Shown: one piece after another, positions 60,308 through 64,000 of the stretch
How the letters are laid out: every line of letters starts with the position of its first letter
How positions within the stretch are numbered: the stretch's first letter is position 1
Source: Gp7-AA6 sp036395755
GTDB taxonomy: Bacteria > Acidobacteriota > Thermoanaerobaculia > UBA5066 > Gp7-AA6
NCBI GenBank assembly: GCA_036395755.1
Contig: DASWCZ010000069.1
Coordinates: forward strand, 62,001-126,000
Length of the DNA: 64,000 nt
Direction of reading: 5' to 3'
Notes under the pieces: generated by a model
Told to the model about the DNA's origin: nothing
Seen by the model: the letters and a program-made list of their open reading frames with translations, nothing else
The model's database searches: none
Program-made: the position numbers and the translations under genes

Positions 60308-62164
60308 TCAGGCGCTTTCGGCGCTCTTCCGCCGGCCGTGGTCGAGGATCCGTTTGCGCACCCGGATCGCCGAGGGCGTCACCTCGACCAACTCGTCGTC
60401 GTTGATCCACTCGATCGCCTGCTCGATCGTGAGCAACCTCGGCTGGTTCAGCCGGACCGCGATGTCGGCCGTCGACGCCCGCATGTTCGTCAGCTGCTTG
60501 CGCCGGCAGGGCTGGACGACGAGGTCGTTGTCCTTGACCTGCTCGCCGACGATCTGGCCGCCGTAGACGGCCTCGCCCGGCTTGACGAAGAACGTGCCGC
60601 GGTCGGCGAGCTGGTCGAGCGCGTACGCGGTGACCTCTCCCGGCTCCTTTGCGATCATCGCGCCCCGCTTGCGGTTGGGAAGCGGACCGCGGTGAGGCCC
60701 GTACTCGTCGAAGAGGTGATTCAAGAGCCCGGTCCCCCGTGTCAGGGACAGGAACTCGAGGCGGAAGCCGAGGAGGCCCCGCGAGGGGACGGTGAACTCG
60801 ATGCGCGTTCGGTCGCCGTGCCGGCCGATGTGGCGCAACTCTCCCCGGCGCTCGCCCACCGCGGCGATGAGCGGCCCCGTGAACTCTTCCGCGCAGTCGA
60901 TGACGAGCTCCTCGTAGGGTTCCAGGAGCTCGCCGTTCTCGCCCGTGCGGAGGATGACCTGAGGACGGCCGAGGGCGAACTCGTATCCTTCCCGCCGCAT
61001 CGTTTCGGCCAGGATCGAGAGCGAGAGCTCGCCGCGCGCGAGGACGAGGGACGCGTCCGGCTCCGCGGTTTTCTGGAGACGTACGCCGACGTTTCGTTCG
61101 AGCTCCTTCTCGAGGCGCTCCCGGAGATGGCGGCCCGTGACGAACTTTCCAGAGCGGCCGGACATCGGAGAATCGTTCGTCCGGAACTCCATCGAGAGCG
61201 TCGGCTCGTCCACCCGGATCCCGGGCAGCGGCGCCGGATCCACCGGATCGAGCAGCGTGTCGCCGATCTCGATGTCGGGCAATCCCGAGATCATGCAGAT
61301 GTCGCCGGCCGAGACTTCCCCGACCTCGACCTTCTCGATCCCCGCAAAGAGCTGGATCTTGCCGGCGCGCCCCCTCTGGACGATCTCGCCGCCCGGCCGG
61401 ACCGCCGCGAGCTCGCCGGTCCGCTCGAGGACTCCGGAGAAGACCCTCCCGACCGCCTGGCGGCCCACGTAGTCGGAGTATTCCGTGTTTGCCACGATCA
61501 TCTTGAAAGGACCGTCTCCGATGGCGGGCGCCGGGATGTGCTCGAGAATGGCGTCCAAGAGCGGGCGGAGGTCGCCGGAGCTCGCCGACGGATCGAAGCT
61601 CGCGAACCCGAAACGGCCCGAGCCGTACAGGACGGGGAAGTCGAGGTGATGGTCGAGCGTCGCGAGCGAGAGAAAGAGGTCGCGGATCTCCTCCTCCACT
61701 TCGAGGGTCCGCGCGTCCGCGCGGTCGATCTTGTTGATGAGAACGATCGGCCGCTTGTCCCCTTCGATCGACTTTTTCAGCACGAAACGGGTCTGCGGCA
61801 AAGGCCCTTCGGACGCGTCGACCAGGAGGAGCACGCCTTCCACCATCGTCAGGATGCGCTCGACCTCGGAGCCGAAGTCCCGGTGCCCGGGCGTGTCGAC
61901 GATGTTGATGATCGTGTCGCGATAGCGGACGGCCGTGTTCTTCGCGAGGATCGTGATCCCCCGCTCGCGCTCGAGGTCTCCGGAGTCCATGATCAGCTCG
62001 GAAACCTGCTGGCCGGCGCGAAAGGTGCCGCACTGCTTCAACAACGCGTCGACGAGCGTCGTCTTGCCGTGGTCGACGTGGGCCACGATGGCAAGTCCCC
62101 GCCGGTCCGCGCGGACGCGGACAGGAAGAGCGGAGGCGGAGGGAGCCGTCATGATGTCGGTCAT
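60308..62164 (-). CDS. typA: Ribosome-associated GTPase TypA/BipA
   Basis: A 618-residue translational GTPase with G1 AHVDHGKTTL, G2 RGITILAKN, G3 DTPGHRDF and G4 NKIDRADA, then domains II, III, V and the C-terminal domain unique to BipA (YGGQIVGEQVKDNDLVV, RKQLTNMRAS). It acts in ribosome assembly and stress growth. ATG 62164 was chosen for family length; ATG 62152 is possible. It converges on pilY1 and diverges from the SUI1 gene across 74 bp. Confidence 0.97.
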   Translation of the reverse strand: MTDIMTAPSASALPVRVRADRRGLAIVAHVDHGKTTLVDALLKQCGTFRAGQQVSELIMDSGDLERERGITILAKNTAVRYRDTIINIVDTPGHRDFGSEVERILTMVEGVLLLVDASEGPLPQTRFVLKKSIEGDKRPIVLINKIDRADARTLEVEEEIRDLFLSLATLDHHLDFPVLYGSGRFGFASFDPSASSGDLRPLLDAILEHIPAPAIGDGPFKMIVANTEYSDYVGRQAVGRVFSGVLERTGELAAVRPGGEIVQRGRAGKIQLFAGIEKVEVGEVSAGDICMISGLPDIEIGDTLLDPVDPAPLPGIRVDEPTLSMEFRTNDSPMSGRSGKFVTGRHLRERLEKELERNVGVRLQKTAEPDASLVLARGELSLSILAETMRREGYEFALGRPQVILRTGENGELLEPYEELVIDCAEEFTGPLIAAVGERRGELRHIGRHGDRTRIEFTVPSRGLLGFRLEFLSLTRGTGLLNHLFDEYGPHRGPLPNRKRGAMIAKEPGEVTAYALDQLADRGTFFVKPGEAVYGGQIVGEQVKDNDLVVQPCRRKQLTNMRASTADIAVRLNQPRLLTIEQAIEWINDDELVEVTPSAIRVRKRILDHGRRKSAESA

Positions 62165-62238
62165 ATTCTCAGAAGAATGAGAGAACCAACCAAACGCTCC
62201 CGACCGGAAAACTCTTCCCGGGGGCAACGGAGGCTCTG

Positions 62239-62595
62239 GTGACGGACGCGCGCCGCCGAATCGTTTACTCGACCGGCTCCGGCCGGCTCTGCGGCACGTG
62301 CGGATGGCCCGAGGTGGACTGCCGGTGCTCCTCGAAGCTCCCGCGCAAGCCGGAGCCGGTGCCGGAGCGGATCCAGGTGAACCTCTCGGTCGAGAAGCGC
62401 GGCTCCGGCAAGATCGTGACGGTCATCGACGGGCTTCCCGGGAACGCCGAATTCCTAGCCGGCCTTGCGCGCGAGCTGAAGAAGTCATGCGGCACCGGCG
62501 GCCGCGCCGGAAACGACTTCGTCGAGATTCAGGGGGACCATCGCGAACGCCTGCGTGAGCTCCTTGCGCGTCGAGGCTGGCGGGTCAGAGGGTAA
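62239..62595 (+). CDS. SUI1/eIF1-like (YciH) protein with zinc-like N-terminus
   Basis: A 118-residue protein. The SUI1 domain (about 44-118: IQVNLSVEKRGSGKIVTVID, GTGGRAGNDFVEIQGDHRER) is clear. The N-terminus has C18, C21, C28 and C30 (CGTCG, DCRC), probably a zinc site, as in many bacterial YciH proteins. GTG 62239 has GGAGG upstream. It may monitor start-codon choice, though its bacterial role is not settled. Confidence 0.93.
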   Translation: MTDARRRIVYSTGSGRLCGTCGWPEVDCRCSSKLPRKPEPVPERIQVNLSVEKRGSGKIVTVIDGLPGNAEFLAGLARELKKSCGTGGRAGNDFVEIQGDHRERLRELLARRGWRVRG

Positions 62596-62769
62596 GGCCG
62601 GTTGACCGAGGCCGGTTGCGCCGGCGCGCGGAAACGTGACACCCTTCGAACTCTTCCGCGCCGGCTTCGGCGCGACGGTAACGGCGGTCTGCCGGCGACC
62701 CCCTCCCGTTCCCCCTGGACATGCGCCGGATAATGGCGGGGCAGCGCCCCGCGGAAAGACGTCAACTCC

Positions 62770-64000
62770 ATGGCCTTTTCCGGTTTCGGACTCCACCCCG
62801 ATGTCTTAAAGGGCGTCCGCGAGATGGGTTTCTCGCGACCGACGCCGATCCAGAAGGACGCGATCCCTGCCGCTCTCGAGGGACGGGACCTCCTCGCGAC
62901 GGCAGCGACGGGGAGCGGCAAGACGGCCGCGTTCCTGCTGCCGATCCTTCACCGACTGCTGCCCAAACCGCGCCGCGCGACACGCGCACTGATCATCACC
63001 CCGACGCGCGAGCTCGCCGCGCAGATCGAGGACCACGCTCGTCAGCTCGCCGTGCATACCCCCATCCAGACGGCGACCGTGTTCGGAGGCGTGGCGATGG
63101 GGCCGCAGGAGCACGCGTTCCGCGCCGGAGTCGACGTGATCGTTGCGACACCGGGCAGGCTCCTCGACCATTTCCGGCACGCCTACGCGCGGCTCGACAG
63201 CCTCGAAATCCTCGTGATCGACGAGGCGGACCGGATGCTCGACATGGGATTCCTGCCCGACATCCGGCGGGTCCTGAAACACGTGCCCTCGCGGCGTCAG
63301 ACGCTGTTCTTCTCGGCCACGATGCCTCCGCCCATCGTCACGCTGGCGCGCGAGATCCTCCGCGACCCCGTTCCCGTCAACGTTGAGCGCCCGGCGGCGC
63401 CGGCGGTCGGCATCACTCAGGCCGTTTATCCGGTGACCGGAAACCTGAAGACGCCGCTTCTCGCCGAGCTGCTGCGACGCGGCGACCTCCAGAACGCCCT
63501 CGTCTTCACCCGGACGAAGCACCGCGCCAACCGGCTCTTCGAGGCGCTGTCGAAGCGGGGCGTCTCCGTCGAGCGCATTCACGGCAACCGCAGCCAGCCG
63601 CAGCGGACCCAGGCGCTCGGCGGGTTCAAGAGCGGCAGGTACAAGGTTCTGGTCGCGACGGACATCGCGGCCCGCGGGATCGACGTCGAGGCTCTTCCCC
63701 ACGTCGTGAACTTCGACGTGCCGCACGTTCCGGACGACTACATCCATCGCGTCGGTCGAACCGCTCGAGCGGAACGGACCGGCGACGCCTTCACGTTCGT
63801 CTCGCCGGAGGAGGAGGGGGACCTGCGCGCCATCGAAAGGGCGCTCGGCCGCCGGCTGCCCCGGATTACCCTGCCCGGATTCGATTACTCAGCCGCGCCG
63901 GCGGAGCGATTGGAGATCCCCATCGCCGAGCGCATCGCCGCGATCCGCGCCCGCAAGGCGGGCGATCGCGAGCGCGCGAAGGCGAAGTCCGCCCGACGGG
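62770..64000 (+). CDS. DEAD-box RNA helicase (RhlE-like), cut by the window edge
   Basis: 410 codons are seen from ATG 62770 with no stop. All core motifs are present: PTPIQ, ATGSGKT, PTRELAAQI, TPGRLLDH, DEAD, SAT, ARGIDV and HRVGRTAR. The start of a basic tail (RARKAGDRERAKAKSARR) appears at the edge. It unwinds short RNA duplexes in ribosome assembly or RNA decay, and may work with the RRM protein in the cold, which is speculation. Confidence 0.95.
   Translation, partial: MAFSGFGLHPDVLKGVREMGFSRPTPIQKDAIPAALEGRDLLATAATGSGKTAAFLLPILHRLLPKPRRATRALIITPTRELAAQIEDHARQLAVHTPIQTATVFGGVAMGPQEHAFRAGVDVIVATPGRLLDHFRHAYARLDSLEILVIDEADRMLDMGFLPDIRRVLKHVPSRRQTLFFSATMPPPIVTLAREILRDPVPVNVERPAAPAVGITQAVYPVTGNLKTPLLAELLRRGDLQNALVFTRTKHRANRLFEALSKRGVSVERIHGNRSQPQRTQALGGFKSGRYKVLVATDIAARGIDVEALPHVVNFDVPHVPDDYIHRVGRTARAERTGDAFTFVSPEEEGDLRAIERALGRRLPRITLPGFDYSAAPAERLEIPIAERIAAIRARKAGDRERAKAKSARR

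Noticed and set aside
62596..62769. GGCCGGTTG direct repeats and a GATAAT box before the helicase gene
   Set aside because: Two copies of nine bases in GC-rich DNA are not significant, and no -35 box lies at the right distance.

Overview
The window is high-GC DNA with tightly packed genes, many of them overlapping by 4 or 8 bases, and no rRNA, tRNA or CRISPR array that I can recognise. The mix of genes suggests a free-living, peptide-using Gram-negative bacterium of the Acidobacteriota (Thermoanaerobaculia-like) type: a Ser/Thr kinase with TPRs, DUF885 and DPP-IV secreted peptidases, SdrD-type and OmpA-type envelope proteins, PilY1 and minor pilins, DUF4331, and GGDEF. That placement is inferred from gene content only; no marker gene was aligned.

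Left part (1-9.5 kb, minus strand): a large secreted protein cut by the window edge; a four-gene signalling operon running FHA-GAF protein, transmembrane Ser/Thr kinase with TPRs, cytoplasmic histidine kinase, NarL-type response regulator; a secreted protein of unknown function; and an RRM RNA-binding protein with a clear terminator.

9.8-16.9 kb: a three-subunit molybdenum hydroxylase operon of the 4-hydroxybenzoyl-CoA reductase type, a DUF885 metallopeptidase, and a REP-associated tyrosine transposase (RAYT) bracketed by inverted pairs of its own repeat. 17-24.3 kb (minus): OmpA-family and SdrD-repeat envelope proteins, an amidohydrolase, an APC permease and an M15-type peptidase with a dockerin-like insert. 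24.4-31 kb: ychF; a minus operon of a glycosidase-like protein, fbp and a LysM protein; and, divergent from it, a parvulin lipoprotein followed by a DPP-IV peptidase.

31-45 kb: an ECF sigma/anti-sigma pair divergent from DUF4331 and a Tat-exported ferritin-like protein; an osmoprotectant ABC transporter whose binding-protein gene points the wrong way and sits between 44-bp inverted repeats; a halogenase-like flavoprotein; an ATP-grasp/metallopeptidase pair; a diguanylate cyclase with a strong promoter; and small genes (zinc ribbon, Smr, OsmC, lipoprotein, ferredoxin, alpha/beta hydrolase).

45-64 kb: rlmN with repeat-derived extra segments, a conserved hypothetical, a flavoprotein, threonine synthase, a TIGR03960/DUF2344 radical SAM protein with a PTPS-III-like pterin enzyme, a five-gene pseudopilin/PilY1 operon behind a possible sigma-54 promoter, typA, SUI1, and a DEAD-box helicase cut by the right edge.

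The most unusual thread is repeat biology. Two unrelated REP-like families lie exactly at gene ends, supplying stop codons, a start context and coding tails, and one pair may have inverted a transporter gene.
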